A DNA stretch of 64,000 nt from Amycolatopsis sp. QT-25 (GCF_029369745.1 NZ_CP120210.1:2108001-2172000); one strand, 5' to 3'. Shown: positions 27,285-35,564, counted from the first letter of the stretch. Program-made: numbers and translations. The notes: generated from the sequence alone by a model not told the origin.

Positions 27285-27764
27285 ATGTTCAACCGTAGGC
27301 GGATCACCGCCGCCCTGATCGGCCTGATCGTGCTGGTGCTCGCAGGCTGGTTCGTCAAGGACGGCATCAGCGGTGACGACACGAAGAGCGCTCCGGCCGG
27401 CTCGTCCGCTTCGGCCGCGCCGTCGGGTGAGGCCGCGGCGAGCCGGGCCAAGGGCAAGGTCGCGGGTGAGGAGTCCGGTCTCCCGGTCAAACCGCTCACG
27501 GGGCTTCCTCCGCAGGCGTCCGACACCTGGAGGCTCATCCAGGCGGGCGGGCCGTATCCGTATCCGCGCAACGACGACGTGGCCTTTCAGAACTGGGAGA
27601 AAGTCCTGCCTGCCAAAGCTTCCGGCTACTACCGCGAGTACACCGTCAAGACGCCGGGCAGTCCGGATCGCGGCGCGCGGCGGATGGTGACCGGCTCCGG
27701 CAAGGAGCTGTACTACACCGAGGACCACTACAAGTCCTTCGTCGTTGTGGACACCACCCGATGA
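27285..27764 (+). CDS. Exported or membrane-anchored guanyl-specific ribonuclease (RNase Sa/barnase family)
   Basis: 159 residues. N-terminal RRR followed by a hydrophobic segment (AALIGLIVLVLAGWFV, 9-24), then an Ala/Ser-rich linker and a roughly 95-residue microbial RNase domain. Active-site residues match RNase Sa: Glu118 in YYREYTVKTPG, Arg132/133 in GARRMVTG, and His148 in EDHYKSF. It cleaves RNA after G. Its stop overlaps the barstar start (ATGA). Overall charge of the linker suggests it is processed or tethered outside the cell. Confidence 0.9.
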   Translation: MFNRRRITAALIGLIVLVLAGWFVKDGISGDDTKSAPAGSSASAAPSGEAAASRAKGKVAGEESGLPVKPLTGLPPQASDTWRLIQAGGPYPYPRNDDVAFQNWEKVLPAKASGYYREYTVKTPGSPDRGARRMVTGSGKELYYTEDHYKSFVVVDTTR

Positions 27765-28117
27765 GCGCGGCGAAAGAAGCGGCGGACAAGGCGTTCGCCC
27801 GCGGTGCGCGTCCGCATCTGATCGACGGCGGCAAGACGGTCGACAAGGCTTCGACACTCGACGCGATCGCGGAGGCGTTGTCCTTCCCCGACTACTTCGG
27901 GAAGAACCTCGACGCGCTCTACGACTGCCTCACCGACCTGTCCTGGCTCGCGCCGGGGGAGCACGTGCTGATCTGGCCCGGCTCCTCGCTGCTCAGGGAG
28001 CGCGACCCGAAGACGTACTTGGCCATCCGCAGCGTGCTTTCCGACGCGCAGCGGGCGCTGGGGCCGTCCGGTGAGCGGACGGACTCCCGGCGCCTCACCG
28101 TCGTCCTGCCCGACTGA
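27761..28117 (+). CDS. Barstar-family ribonuclease inhibitor
   Basis: 118 residues. HLIDGGKTVDKASTLDAIAE and ALSFPDYFGKNLDALYDCLT are the barstar core, in which the helix after the Phe-Gly-Asn/Lys-Leu-Asp pattern docks in the RNase active site. Cytoplasmic. Translational coupling to the RNase gene ensures that the inhibitor is present whenever the RNase is made. Confidence 0.93.
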   Translation: MSAAKEAADKAFARGARPHLIDGGKTVDKASTLDAIAEALSFPDYFGKNLDALYDCLTDLSWLAPGEHVLIWPGSSLLRERDPKTYLAIRSVLSDAQRALGPSGERTDSRRLTVVLPD

Positions 28118-28120
28118 AGC

Positions 28121-28894
28121 TCAGCTTTCGGGCACCCAGTTCGGCTTGCGCTTCTGCGCGAAGGCCGTGATGCCTTCCTGGCCCTCTTCGCTCGCGAAGA
28201 AACCGGCGGAAAGCTTGTTCATGGCTTCGAAACCCTCACCCGGCGTTGCCGGGCGCGGCTTGCTGAGCAGTTCCTTCGTCGCCGCGAGCGCCTTCGGGCC
28301 GCCGAGGGCGAGCGCCTTGACGTAGCGGGCGACCTCGCCGTCGAGTTCGTCGGCGGGGACGGCCGAGTTCAGCAGGCCGATCTCGACCGCGCGCCGCGCG
28401 TCGAAAGTGTCACCGGTCAGGAACAGTTCGTGGGCGGCGCGGGCGTCGAGCCGCGGCAGCACGGTGAGGGAGATGACGGCGGGCACGACGCCGATCCGGA
28501 CCTCGGAGAAGGCGAAGGTCGCTTCGTGGACGGCGACGGCGATGTCGGTCGCGGCCACCATGCCGATACCGCCCGCCCGCGCGGGGCCCGCCAGCTTCGC
28601 CACGACCGGTTTGGGGCTGGTCCACAGCTGCTCGAGGATCTTCGGGAACTCGTTGACGCCCTGGGCGCCCGCGTCGGCACCGCGGGCCTCCTTGAGATCC
28701 ATTCCCGCGCAGAACACCGGACCGGTGTGGGTGAGCACGATGACCCGCACGGAGTCGTCCGCCCGTGCCCTGTCCAGCGATTCGCTCAGTTCACGCCGCA
28801 GCCGGGCGGAGAGCGCGTTGCGGTTGTGCGGGGAGTCCAAGGTGATCGTGGCGGTGCCGCCCACCACGTCGTAGTGCACCAGTTCGTCAGCCAT
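28121..28894 (-). CDS. Enoyl-CoA hydratase/isomerase family protein
   Basis: 257 residues, crotonase fold. Oxyanion-hole segments are GPVFCAGMDLKEARG and VAKLAGPARAGGIGMVAATD; EATFAFSEVRIGVVPAVISL follows. The Glu pair of classical hydratases is only partly kept, so the exact reaction (hydration, isomerisation or hydrolysis of an acyl-CoA) is uncertain. ATG at 28894. Convergent with barstar, three bases apart. Confidence 0.88.
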   Translation of the reverse strand: MADELVHYDVVGGTATITLDSPHNRNALSARLRRELSESLDRARADDSVRVIVLTHTGPVFCAGMDLKEARGADAGAQGVNEFPKILEQLWTSPKPVVAKLAGPARAGGIGMVAATDIAVAVHEATFAFSEVRIGVVPAVISLTVLPRLDARAAHELFLTGDTFDARRAVEIGLLNSAVPADELDGEVARYVKALALGGPKALAATKELLSKPRPATPGEGFEAMNKLSAGFFASEEGQEGITAFAQKRKPNWVPES

Positions 28895-29157
28895 GCCTCA
28901 CCTTCGCATGGGCGAAGTCGGGCCGGGCAGTGGCCTGCGCCACCCTCGGAGGCCGGTCGTCGAACCGCCCGCGATCGGCCGGGGAAGCTCGGCGTCGCGA
29001 CGCTGCCGGACACGGTGGCTTCGGCGGCCCAGCCGATGCCGGAGCCGTCGGCGAGGCCGCCGCTCAGCCGGGATCGGGAACTTCAGGGACGAAGCCCTCG
29101 ATGTTCTCGACCCGGTAGCGCGCGAACGGGACGAAGCCGCTCTGCCGTGGTGGCGAT
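28895..29157. other. Intergenic stretch with possible gene debris
   Basis: No gene is supported. A minus-strand frame ending at 29064 reads GFVPFARYRVENIEGFVPEV then four more residues and a stop, which looks like the C-terminus of a lost protein, but there is no upstream continuation because the chelatase gene begins immediately. Confidence 0.3.
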
Positions 29158-29907
29158 TCAGGCGGCGAGCCGGGCCGCGGCGGCGGCGTAGCGGTCCAGG
29201 ACGAGCCTGGCGATCCGCGGATCCGGTCCCAGCGGTGCGGCGACGATCACCGCCGGGTCGGCTTCCCTGGCCAGCCGCGCGATCCGGTCCGGCAGGAGCC
29301 CCGGCGCGAGGAACCAGCCCGCGACCGCGAGCCGCTGTGCGCCGTGGAGCCGCAACCGCGCGATGGCGGCGGGCACGTCCGGCTGCGCGGCGCCGGCGAA
29401 GGCGGGTGTCGCGAGGAGCCCGCGGCGCAGGTGCCAGCGGGTGGTGATCCCGGCGACCGCGTCGTTCGCCGCGACGTTCGACGAGCCGACACCGGCCAGC
29501 AGGACACCCAGGCCGGGATCGTCCAGCTCGGCGCCCGCCTCGGCGAGCCGGTCCAGCGCGACCGCCTCGATCAGCGGGTCGATGCCCAGCACCCCGGAAA
29601 CCCGCACGTCGAGGCCAGGGCAATCCGCGGTCACCTCGGCGACGAGCGCGGGCAGATCGACCCGGGCGTGGTACGCGACACCGAGCAACAGGGGCACCAC
29701 GACGACCTCGCGATGTCCCTCGGCGTACAACCCGCGCAGGGCATCGGCGAGCAACGGCCGCGAGAGGTCCAAGAAGGACTCGCGGATGTCGATACCCGGC
29801 GCCAGCGCGCGGGAGACGTCGAGCAGGGCGCGGATGGTCGCGGCGGATCGCGGATCGCGGCTGCCGTGGGCGACCGCGACCAGGGGCGGAGTGGGGCTTG
29901 GGGTCAT
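29158..29907 (-). CDS. Sirohydrochlorin chelatase (CbiX/SirB-type)
   Basis: 249 residues. Two tandem CbiX-like halves: N-terminal VAVAHGSRDPRSAATI with the metal-binding His, VVVPLLLGVAYHARVDLPAL, and second half VLLAGVGSSNVAAND with LAVAGWFLAPGLL. Inserts Fe2+ into sirohydrochlorin to give siroheme, the cofactor of the sulfite reductase in the same operon; cobalt insertion is the alternative. The start overlaps the cysN stop (ATGA). M. tuberculosis has the equivalent gene next to cysH. Confidence 0.85.
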   Translation of the reverse strand: MTPSPTPPLVAVAHGSRDPRSAATIRALLDVSRALAPGIDIRESFLDLSRPLLADALRGLYAEGHREVVVVPLLLGVAYHARVDLPALVAEVTADCPGLDVRVSGVLGIDPLIEAVALDRLAEAGAELDDPGLGVLLAGVGSSNVAANDAVAGITTRWHLRRGLLATPAFAGAAQPDVPAAIARLRLHGAQRLAVAGWFLAPGLLPDRIARLAREADPAVIVAAPLGPDPRIARLVLDRYAAAAARLAA

Positions 29908-31166
29908 GCGAACCTTTCGCCGACGAGTCCGGCCGCCAGTGTATCGCCGTCCTTCGGGTCGATGACCAGGAAAGCGCCCGTCCGCGGGCTGACGCCGTAG
30001 TCGTCCACGCCGATCTCCTCGGCCAGCCGCAGCGTGACCCGGCCGATGTCGTTGAGTTCCAGCGTGCCCGGATCGTCCACACTGGACAACGTCTGTTCGT
30101 CGAAGCGGGCGTGGAGTGCACCGACCAGCGCCTGCACCGTCCGCGTCCCGTGCTTCACGAGCACCCGCGCGCCCGGTTTCAGTGCCTTGGCCGAGAGCCA
30201 GCACAACGTCGCGGTGATCTCGTCGGTCACCGTCGGCTGCCGGTCGGCGGCGGAGATCAGGTCACCCCGCGAGATGTCGAGATCGTCCGCGAGCAACAGG
30301 GTCACCGAGGTGCCCGCCCCGGCTTCGGCGAGCGGCCCGTCTGCGGTGTCGATGCCTTCCACCCGGCTGCGGATCCCTTGTGGCAGCACGACGATCTCGT
30401 CGCCCGGCCGGACGGTGCCCGCCGCGATCTGTCCCGCGTACCCGCGGTAGTCGGGATGGTCGGCCGTGCGGGGCCGGATCACGTACTGCACCGGGAAGCG
30501 GAACGCCGAATCGTGCGGATCCGGCGCCACCGGCACGGTTTCCAGATGCTCCAGCAGCGTCGGGCCGGAGTACCACGGGGTCTTGTCCGACTTCTCCGCC
30601 ACGTTGTCGCCCACCAGCGCCGAGACCGGCACCGCGAGCACGGAACCCCGTTCGTAACCCAGGGAGGCGGCGTGCTCGGCGAACTCTTCGGCGATCACGG
30701 TGAACGTCGTTTCGTCGTAGCCGACGAGGTCGATCTTGTTCACCGCCAGCACCAGGTTGGGTACCCCCAGCAGGGCGAGCACCGCGGCGTGACGGCGGGT
30801 CTGCTCGATGACGCCCTTGCGCGCGTCGACCAGCAGCACGGCCAGTTGCGCGGTGGACGCCCCGGTCACCGTGTTCCGCGTGTACTGCACGTGCCCCGGC
30901 GTGTCCGCGAGCACGAAACTCCGCTTCGGAGTCGCGAAGTACCGGTACGCGACGTCGATCGTGATTCCCTGCTCGCGTTCCGAGCGAAGGCCGTCCACGA
31001 GCAGCGAGAGGTCCGGAGTGGACAGTCCTTTGTCCACACTGGCGCGGGTGACCGCGTCCAGCTGGTCGGCGAGCACGGATTTGGTGTCGTACAGGAGACG
31101 CCCGACCAGGGTCGACTTCCCGTCGTCCACACTGCCCGCGGTCGCGAGCCTGAGGAGGCTGGACAT
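29904..31166 (-). CDS. cysN: Sulfate adenylyltransferase subunit 1 (GTPase)
   Basis: 420 residues. G1 loop GSVDDGKSTL at residues 11-20, EREQGITIDVAYRYF, DTPGHVQYTRN, NKIDLVGYD, then elongation-factor-like domains 2 and 3. Couples GTP hydrolysis to APS formation by CysD. No APS-kinase (CysC) extension, in keeping with the APS-reducing CysH in the operon. ATG at 31166 overlaps the cysD stop as TGATG. Confidence 0.95.
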   Translation of the reverse strand: MSSLLRLATAGSVDDGKSTLVGRLLYDTKSVLADQLDAVTRASVDKGLSTPDLSLLVDGLRSEREQGITIDVAYRYFATPKRSFVLADTPGHVQYTRNTVTGASTAQLAVLLVDARKGVIEQTRRHAAVLALLGVPNLVLAVNKIDLVGYDETTFTVIAEEFAEHAASLGYERGSVLAVPVSALVGDNVAEKSDKTPWYSGPTLLEHLETVPVAPDPHDSAFRFPVQYVIRPRTADHPDYRGYAGQIAAGTVRPGDEIVVLPQGIRSRVEGIDTADGPLAEAGAGTSVTLLLADDLDISRGDLISAADRQPTVTDEITATLCWLSAKALKPGARVLVKHGTRTVQALVGALHARFDEQTLSSVDDPGTLELNDIGRVTLRLAEEIGVDDYGVSPRTGAFLVIDPKDGDTLAAGLVGERFA

Positions 31167-32086
31167 CAGAAGTACCCTTCCCGCTTGCGGTCTTCCATCG
31201 CCGCCTCCGACATCCGGTCGTCGGCGCGGGTGGCGCCGCGTTCGGTGAGCCGGGAGGCCGAGACCTCGGCGATGACCTCGTCCACCGTGGCGGCGGTCGA
31301 TTCGATGGCACCCGTGCACGAACCGTCGCCGACGGTCCGGTAGCGCACGGTCAGTTCCTTGACGACCTCTTCCGGCCGCGGCCCGCCCCACGGTCCTTCG
31401 GCCAGCCACATGCCGTCACGCTGGTAGACCTCGCGCCGGTGCGCGTAGTAGATCGACGGCAGTTCGACCTTCTCCCGGGCGATGTAGTTCCAGACGTCCG
31501 CCTCGGTCCAGTTGGACAGCGGGAAGACGCGCACCTGCTCGCCCGGGCGGTGCCGCCCGTTGTAGAGATTCCACAGCTCCGGACGCTGGCGTCGCGGCTC
31601 CCACTGGCCGAAGGAGTTGCGGAGACTGAAGATCCGCTCTTTGGCACGGGCGCGTTCCTCGTCGCGGCGCCCGCCGCCGAAAACGGCGTCGAACTTGTTC
31701 TCGGCGATGGTGTCGAGCAGCGGCGTGGTCTGCAAGGGGTTGCGCATCCCGTCGGAGCGCTCTTCGAGCCTGCCGTCGTCGATCCAGTCCTGGACCTTCG
31801 CCACGACCAGCCGGAGCCCGTGCTGTTCGACGACCCGGTCGCGGAAGTCGATGACCTCGTCGAAGTTGTGCCCGGTGTCCACGTGCAGCAACGGGAACGG
31901 CACCGGCGCGGGCCAGAACGCCTTGATCGCCAGGTGCAGCAGCAGTGTCGAGTCCTTGCCGCCGGAGAACAGGATCACCGGCCGGTCGAACTCGCCCGCC
32001 ACCTCGCGGAAGATGTGGATGGCCTCGGATTCCAAGGCCGCCAGGTTGTCCTGTGCCGCGGCGGCGACTGGTTCGAGCGTGGTCAT
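31166..32086 (-). CDS. cysD: Sulfate adenylyltransferase subunit 2
   Basis: 306 residues. PP-loop ATP pyrophosphatase motif FSGGKDSTLLLH at 40-51, LHVDTGHNFDEVIDFRD, FDAVFGGGRRDEERARAKER, and C-terminal TERGATRADDRMSEAAMEDR. Forms APS from sulfate and ATP with CysN. ATG at 32086 (MTTLEPVAAA), 11 bases after the cysH stop; ribosome-binding site AAGGGACGAC. Confidence 0.96.
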   Translation of the reverse strand: MTTLEPVAAAAQDNLAALESEAIHIFREVAGEFDRPVILFSGGKDSTLLLHLAIKAFWPAPVPFPLLHVDTGHNFDEVIDFRDRVVEQHGLRLVVAKVQDWIDDGRLEERSDGMRNPLQTTPLLDTIAENKFDAVFGGGRRDEERARAKERIFSLRNSFGQWEPRRQRPELWNLYNGRHRPGEQVRVFPLSNWTEADVWNYIAREKVELPSIYYAHRREVYQRDGMWLAEGPWGGPRPEEVVKELTVRYRTVGDGSCTGAIESTAATVDEVIAEVSASRLTERGATRADDRMSEAAMEDRKREGYF

Positions 32087-32097
32087 GTCGTCCCTTC

Positions 32098-32793
32098 TCA
32101 CCCGTGCAGGCCGCACTCGGTCTTGCCCTGCCCGGCCCACCGGCCGCTGCGCGGGTCCTGACCCGGAGCGACCTTGGCGGTGCACGGCGCGCAGCCGATC
32201 GACAGATAACCGATGGACACCAACGGGTTCTCGAGGATCCCGTGCTCGTCGACGTAGTCCCTGAACTCGTCGTCGGACCACGGCGCGATCGGGTTGATCT
32301 TCACCAGCCCGTTGCGGTCGTCCCAGGTGACGATCGGGGTGTTCGCGCGGGTCGGGGCGTCGACCCGGCGGACGCCGGTCACCCACGCCGAATACTTCGC
32401 CAGTGTGGTGCGGAGCGGCACCACCTTGCGGAGCCGGCAGCACAGATTCGGGTCCCGCTCATGCAGTTTCGGGCCGTGCTCCGCGTCCTGCTCGGCGACG
32501 CTCTGCGCGGCCTGGGCGTCGACGATCCGCACGCCCGGATACACCGCCTGCACCGCGTCACGGGTGCCGATGGTCTCCGGGAAGTGGTAGCCGGTCTGCA
32601 GGAACAGCACGTCGACGTCGGGTTTGACCCGGGTGGCCAGATCGATCAGGACGGCGTCCTGCATGTTCGACGCGACGATGAAGTCGTCGCCGAAGGTTTC
32701 CGCGGTCCAGCGCAGGGCCTCGGTCGCGGTCGCCTCCGCGAGTTCTTTCGAGGCCCGTTCGGCGAGCGTCTTGTGGTCGACAGTGGCGGTCAT
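32098..32793 (-). CDS. cysH: Adenylylsulfate (APS) reductase, iron-sulfur type CysH
   Basis: 231 residues. Reduces APS to sulfite with thioredoxin. The Cys pair C118-C119 (NLCCRLRKV) plus C201 and C204 (GCAPC) bind the [4Fe-4S] cluster that separates APS from PAPS reductases; C227 in the terminal ECGLHG is the catalytic Cys. This explains the absence of cysC. ATG at 32793 is preceded by GGAGGTGTCACCAGG and overlaps the stop of the zinc-ribbon gene (ATGA). Confidence 0.95.
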   Translation of the reverse strand: MTATVDHKTLAERASKELAEATATEALRWTAETFGDDFIVASNMQDAVLIDLATRVKPDVDVLFLQTGYHFPETIGTRDAVQAVYPGVRIVDAQAAQSVAEQDAEHGPKLHERDPNLCCRLRKVVPLRTTLAKYSAWVTGVRRVDAPTRANTPIVTWDDRNGLVKINPIAPWSDDEFRDYVDEHGILENPLVSIGYLSIGCAPCTAKVAPGQDPRSGRWAGQGKTECGLHG

Positions 32794-32942
32794 CCTGGTG
32801 ACACCTCCGGAAAGGACAGTCCGAGGAACTTCACGGTGAAGACCCGGCGGCAGCCCGAGCACAGCCAGGAGCCGCCCTCTTCCGGCCGCAGGTCTTCATC
32901 GCCACAGAAAGGGCAGTGGTACGGGGTCGCGCGCTCGGTCAT
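32790..32942 (-). CDS. Small zinc-ribbon protein of the sulfite reductase operon
   Basis: 50 residues. Two CxxC pairs, YHCPFCGDEDL and WLCSGCRRVF, spaced about 17 residues apart, form a rubredoxin-like or zinc-ribbon knuckle; the tail is TVKFLGLSFPEVSPG. Both ends overlap neighbours by ATGA (sulfite reductase stop at 32939, cysH start at 32793), so all three are made together. I recall a comparable small gene at this position in Streptomyces; its function is not known to me. A role in metal or electron delivery is only inference. Confidence 0.85.
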   Translation of the reverse strand: MTERATPYHCPFCGDEDLRPEEGGSWLCSGCRRVFTVKFLGLSFPEVSPG

Positions 32943-34633
32943 TGCAAGACACTCTCGTCGGCCCGCAGGACCCATCGGGCGAACCGCTCGCCGGGTTCGC
33001 GGCCGTCGAGGTAGGCGCGCACCAGCGTTTCGACATAGGCGGTCAGCTCCGAGGCGGTCACCTTGTGCCCGCGCAGTTTCCGGCCGAACCCGGCATCGAG
33101 GCCGAGCCCGCCACCGAGGTGCACCTGGAAGCCTTCGACCTGCTTGCCGTCCTCGTCGGTGACGATCTGGCCCTTGAGCCCGATGTCGGCGGTCTGGACG
33201 CGGGCGCAGGAGTTGGGGCAGCCGTTGAGGTGCACGGTCACCGGGTTCTCGATCTCCGCCTGGATGTCGGCGAGGCGCTTCTCGAGTTCGGTGACCAGTT
33301 CGATCGCGCGGGCCTTCGTCTCGACGATCGCGAGCTTGCAGAACTCCAGGCCGGTGCAGGCCATGATCCCGCGCCGCCACGGCGAAGGCTCGGTGTGCAG
33401 GCCGAGGTCGGCCAGTTCGGTCTTCAGCCCGGTCACCTCGGCCTCGGGAACGTCGAGGACCACGAGTTTCTGGTGCGGGGTCAGGCGGACGCGGTTCGAC
33501 CCGGCCCGCTCGGCGGCCTTGGCGACCGCCAGCAGGGTGGCCCCGGAAACGCGGCCCGCGACCGGTGCGGCACCGACGTAGAACTTCCCGTCGAGCTGCG
33601 GGTGCACGCCGACGTGGTCGATCTGGGCGGCGGGCACCTCGGGTGCCGGGCCGTCGGTCAGCTCGCGCTTGAGGTACTCGTCTTCCAACACCTGACGGAA
33701 CTTCGCGACACCCCAGTCCTTCACCAGGAACTTGATCCGGGCGCGGGCGCGCAGCCGCCGGTAGCCGTAGTCGCGGAAGACGCTGATCACGCCTTCCCAG
33801 ACGTCGGGGACCTCGTCGAGCGACACCCAGGCGCCCAGCCGCTGCCCGATCATCGGGTTGGTGGACAGACCGCCGCCGACCCAGACGTCGAAGCCGGGCC
33901 CGTGTTCGGGGTGGTTCACGCCGACGAAGGCGATGTCGTTGATTTCGTGCGCGACGTCCTGCTGCCCGGAGATCGCGGTCTTGAACTTGCGCGGCAGGTT
34001 CGAGTAGCGCGGATCGCCGATGTAGCGGCGCTTGATCTCGTCGATCGCGGGCGTACCGTCGATGATCTCGTCGGCGGCGATGCCGGCGACGGGGGAACCG
34101 AGGATGACGCGCGGGCTGTCACCGCAGGCCTCCATCGTGGTCATCCCGGCCTTCTCCAGCTTGGCCCAGATCGTCGGGACGTCTTCGATCCGGATCCAGT
34201 GGTACTGGATGTTCTGCCGGTCGGTGATGTCGGCGGTGTCGCGCGCGTGGGTCTGCGAGATCTCGGCGAGCACGGCCAGCTGGTCGGTGGTCAGCGCGCC
34301 GCCGTCGAGCCGGACCCGCAGCATGAAGTAGCGGTCGTCGAGCTCCTCGGGCTCCAGCGTCGCCGTCCGGCCGCCGTCGATGCCCGGCTTGCGCTGGGTG
34401 TAGAGACCGAACCAGCGGAACCGGCCGCGAAGGTCACCAGGGTCGATGGAATCGAAGCCACCGCGGGCGTAGATGTTCTCGATCCGGGCCCGGACGTTGA
34501 GCGGGTTGTCGTCCTTTTTGGACCGCTCATTGGGGTTCAGCGGCTCGCGGTAGCCCAAAGCCCACTGTCCCTCGCCCCGTTTCTGTTTGGTCCGGGGCGT
34601 GCGGGCAGGGGTTTCGCGCGTGGGCGACGACAT
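32939..34633 (-). CDS. Ferredoxin-dependent sulfite reductase (siroheme, [4Fe-4S])
   Basis: 564 residues. Two nitrite/sulfite reductase half-domain repeats. The cluster-siroheme ligands are in MACTGLEFCKLA and NGCPNSCARVQ; DITDRQNIQYHWIRIEDVP and RLTPHQKLVVLDV are the substrate-side conserved segments. Reduces sulfite to sulfide with reduced ferredoxin. Homologue of M. tuberculosis Rv2391 (annotated nirA/sirA). ATG at 34633 with GGAGGACTCCC. First structural gene after the leader peptide. Confidence 0.95.
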   Translation of the reverse strand: MSSPTRETPARTPRTKQKRGEGQWALGYREPLNPNERSKKDDNPLNVRARIENIYARGGFDSIDPGDLRGRFRWFGLYTQRKPGIDGGRTATLEPEELDDRYFMLRVRLDGGALTTDQLAVLAEISQTHARDTADITDRQNIQYHWIRIEDVPTIWAKLEKAGMTTMEACGDSPRVILGSPVAGIAADEIIDGTPAIDEIKRRYIGDPRYSNLPRKFKTAISGQQDVAHEINDIAFVGVNHPEHGPGFDVWVGGGLSTNPMIGQRLGAWVSLDEVPDVWEGVISVFRDYGYRRLRARARIKFLVKDWGVAKFRQVLEDEYLKRELTDGPAPEVPAAQIDHVGVHPQLDGKFYVGAAPVAGRVSGATLLAVAKAAERAGSNRVRLTPHQKLVVLDVPEAEVTGLKTELADLGLHTEPSPWRRGIMACTGLEFCKLAIVETKARAIELVTELEKRLADIQAEIENPVTVHLNGCPNSCARVQTADIGLKGQIVTDEDGKQVEGFQVHLGGGLGLDAGFGRKLRGHKVTASELTAYVETLVRAYLDGREPGERFARWVLRADESVLQ

Positions 34634-34669
34634 GGGAGTCCTCCGGCAGATCGTGGTGGTGGCGGGGAG

Positions 34670-34756
34670 TCAGCGGTTCGTCGCACAGAGCGCGCTCGCC
34701 ACACGACGGAGATCCACGTGGCGGCGTGCCACGAGGGTGATTCCGGCGCGGGTCAT
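34670..34756 (-). CDS. Cysteine-responsive leader peptide (28 residues) of the sulfate assimilation operon
   Basis: Begins MTRAGITLVARRHVDL and ends RRVASALCATNR. The pattern RRHVDL..R..SA.C matches the short leader peptides found before sulfur-metabolism genes in Actinobacteria (NCBI calls them putative leader peptides). ATG at 34756, stop at 34670, 36 bases before the sulfite reductase start. CATAGT at about 34784-34779 could be the -10 element, giving a short leader. A single Cys codon lies five codons before the stop; translation stalling at it would couple Cys-tRNA supply to operon expression (inference). Confidence 0.82.
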   Translation of the reverse strand: MTRAGITLVARRHVDLRRVASALCATNR

Positions 34757-34908
34757 TGATCCAGCGTGCCACGCGCCCACTATGTGGTCCAGGCCGGTCC
34801 GAATGCTGAGAACACCGGCCAAACGCAACTGTTTTCGCTGGTCAGGGTTTGCTTTGGCGGTCAAGTCCGGGTTCGCGACCGGCCATTGTGACGCAGAACG
34901 CGCACGGC

Positions 34909-35481
34909 TCAAGAAGGGAGGACGCGGTCCACGATGATCCGGATGACCTCCTCGTCGGTGACGTCCGCGAGCACCTCCGGCAGGGTCAGCCGCTCGACGG
35001 TGAGCCCGGTCAGCGCGAGGTACATCAGCAGGACCTCGGCGCGCCCGCCCGGCATCCCCGCCGCGACGTGCCAATCGACGCTCATGTCGATGCTCTCGCG
35101 GATGGTCCTGGTCAACTCGGCCGAAAGATCCGGGCGCCGGGTGGCTTCGAGCCGGAGTTCGAGAAGGGCGAGATAAGGCTCGCGGTGGGCGGTCAGCCGC
35201 CCCATGAGCTCACCGAGCAGGACGCCGACCCGGTCGCGGGACGGCGACTCCGCCCGCGGGTTCGCCATCACGTCGGCCGGTGCCGACAGTCGTTCGTGCA
35301 CGCGGACGCCGACCTCGCCGAGCAGTTGGTCCCGATTGCGGAAGTAGTTGGACGTCGTTCCCGCCGGGACATCCGCTTCGACGTCCACGGCGCGGTAGGT
35401 GAGGCCGCGTGCGCCTTCGAGGGCAAGGACGGTGATCGCGGCGTCGGTGAGCGCGGTCCGGCGCTCCGGGTTCTGTCGCAT
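34909..35481 (-). CDS. TetR-family regulator
   Basis: 190 residues. N-terminal helix-turn-helix: RRTALTDAAITVLALEGARG then LTYRAVDVEADVPAGTTSNY and FRNRDQLLGEV. The C-terminal ligand domain has the TetR_C layout of the PadR-free, ATR-type group. ATG at 35481. Divergent from the VOC gene at 35565, with an inverted repeat between them, so it probably represses that gene and itself. Confidence 0.9.
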   Translation of the reverse strand: MRQNPERRTALTDAAITVLALEGARGLTYRAVDVEADVPAGTTSNYFRNRDQLLGEVGVRVHERLSAPADVMANPRAESPSRDRVGVLLGELMGRLTAHREPYLALLELRLEATRRPDLSAELTRTIRESIDMSVDWHVAAGMPGGRAEVLLMYLALTGLTVERLTLPEVLADVTDEEVIRIIVDRVLPS

Positions 35482-35505
35482 CGGAACATTCTCCTTGCTT
35501 CAGTC

Positions 35506-35543
35506 AAACCACTATGCTTATAGTACTACACATCAAGTGGTTT
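35506..35543. promoter_or_regulatory. Promoter/operator between TetR and VOC genes
   Basis: Inverted repeat AAACCACT (35506-35513) and AGTGGTTT (35536-35543) encloses a smaller palindrome TAGTACTA (35521-35528) and a -10-like TATAGT (35519-35524). Typical place for the adjacent TetR protein to bind. Confidence 0.6.
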
Positions 35544-35564
35544 TCAGCGGGGAGGAAACACCCA

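Noticed and set aside
27070..28894. Polymorphic toxin or contact-dependent inhibition locus
   Set aside because: No large delivery domain, Rhs repeats, WXG100 or secretion genes accompany the RNase-barstar pair.
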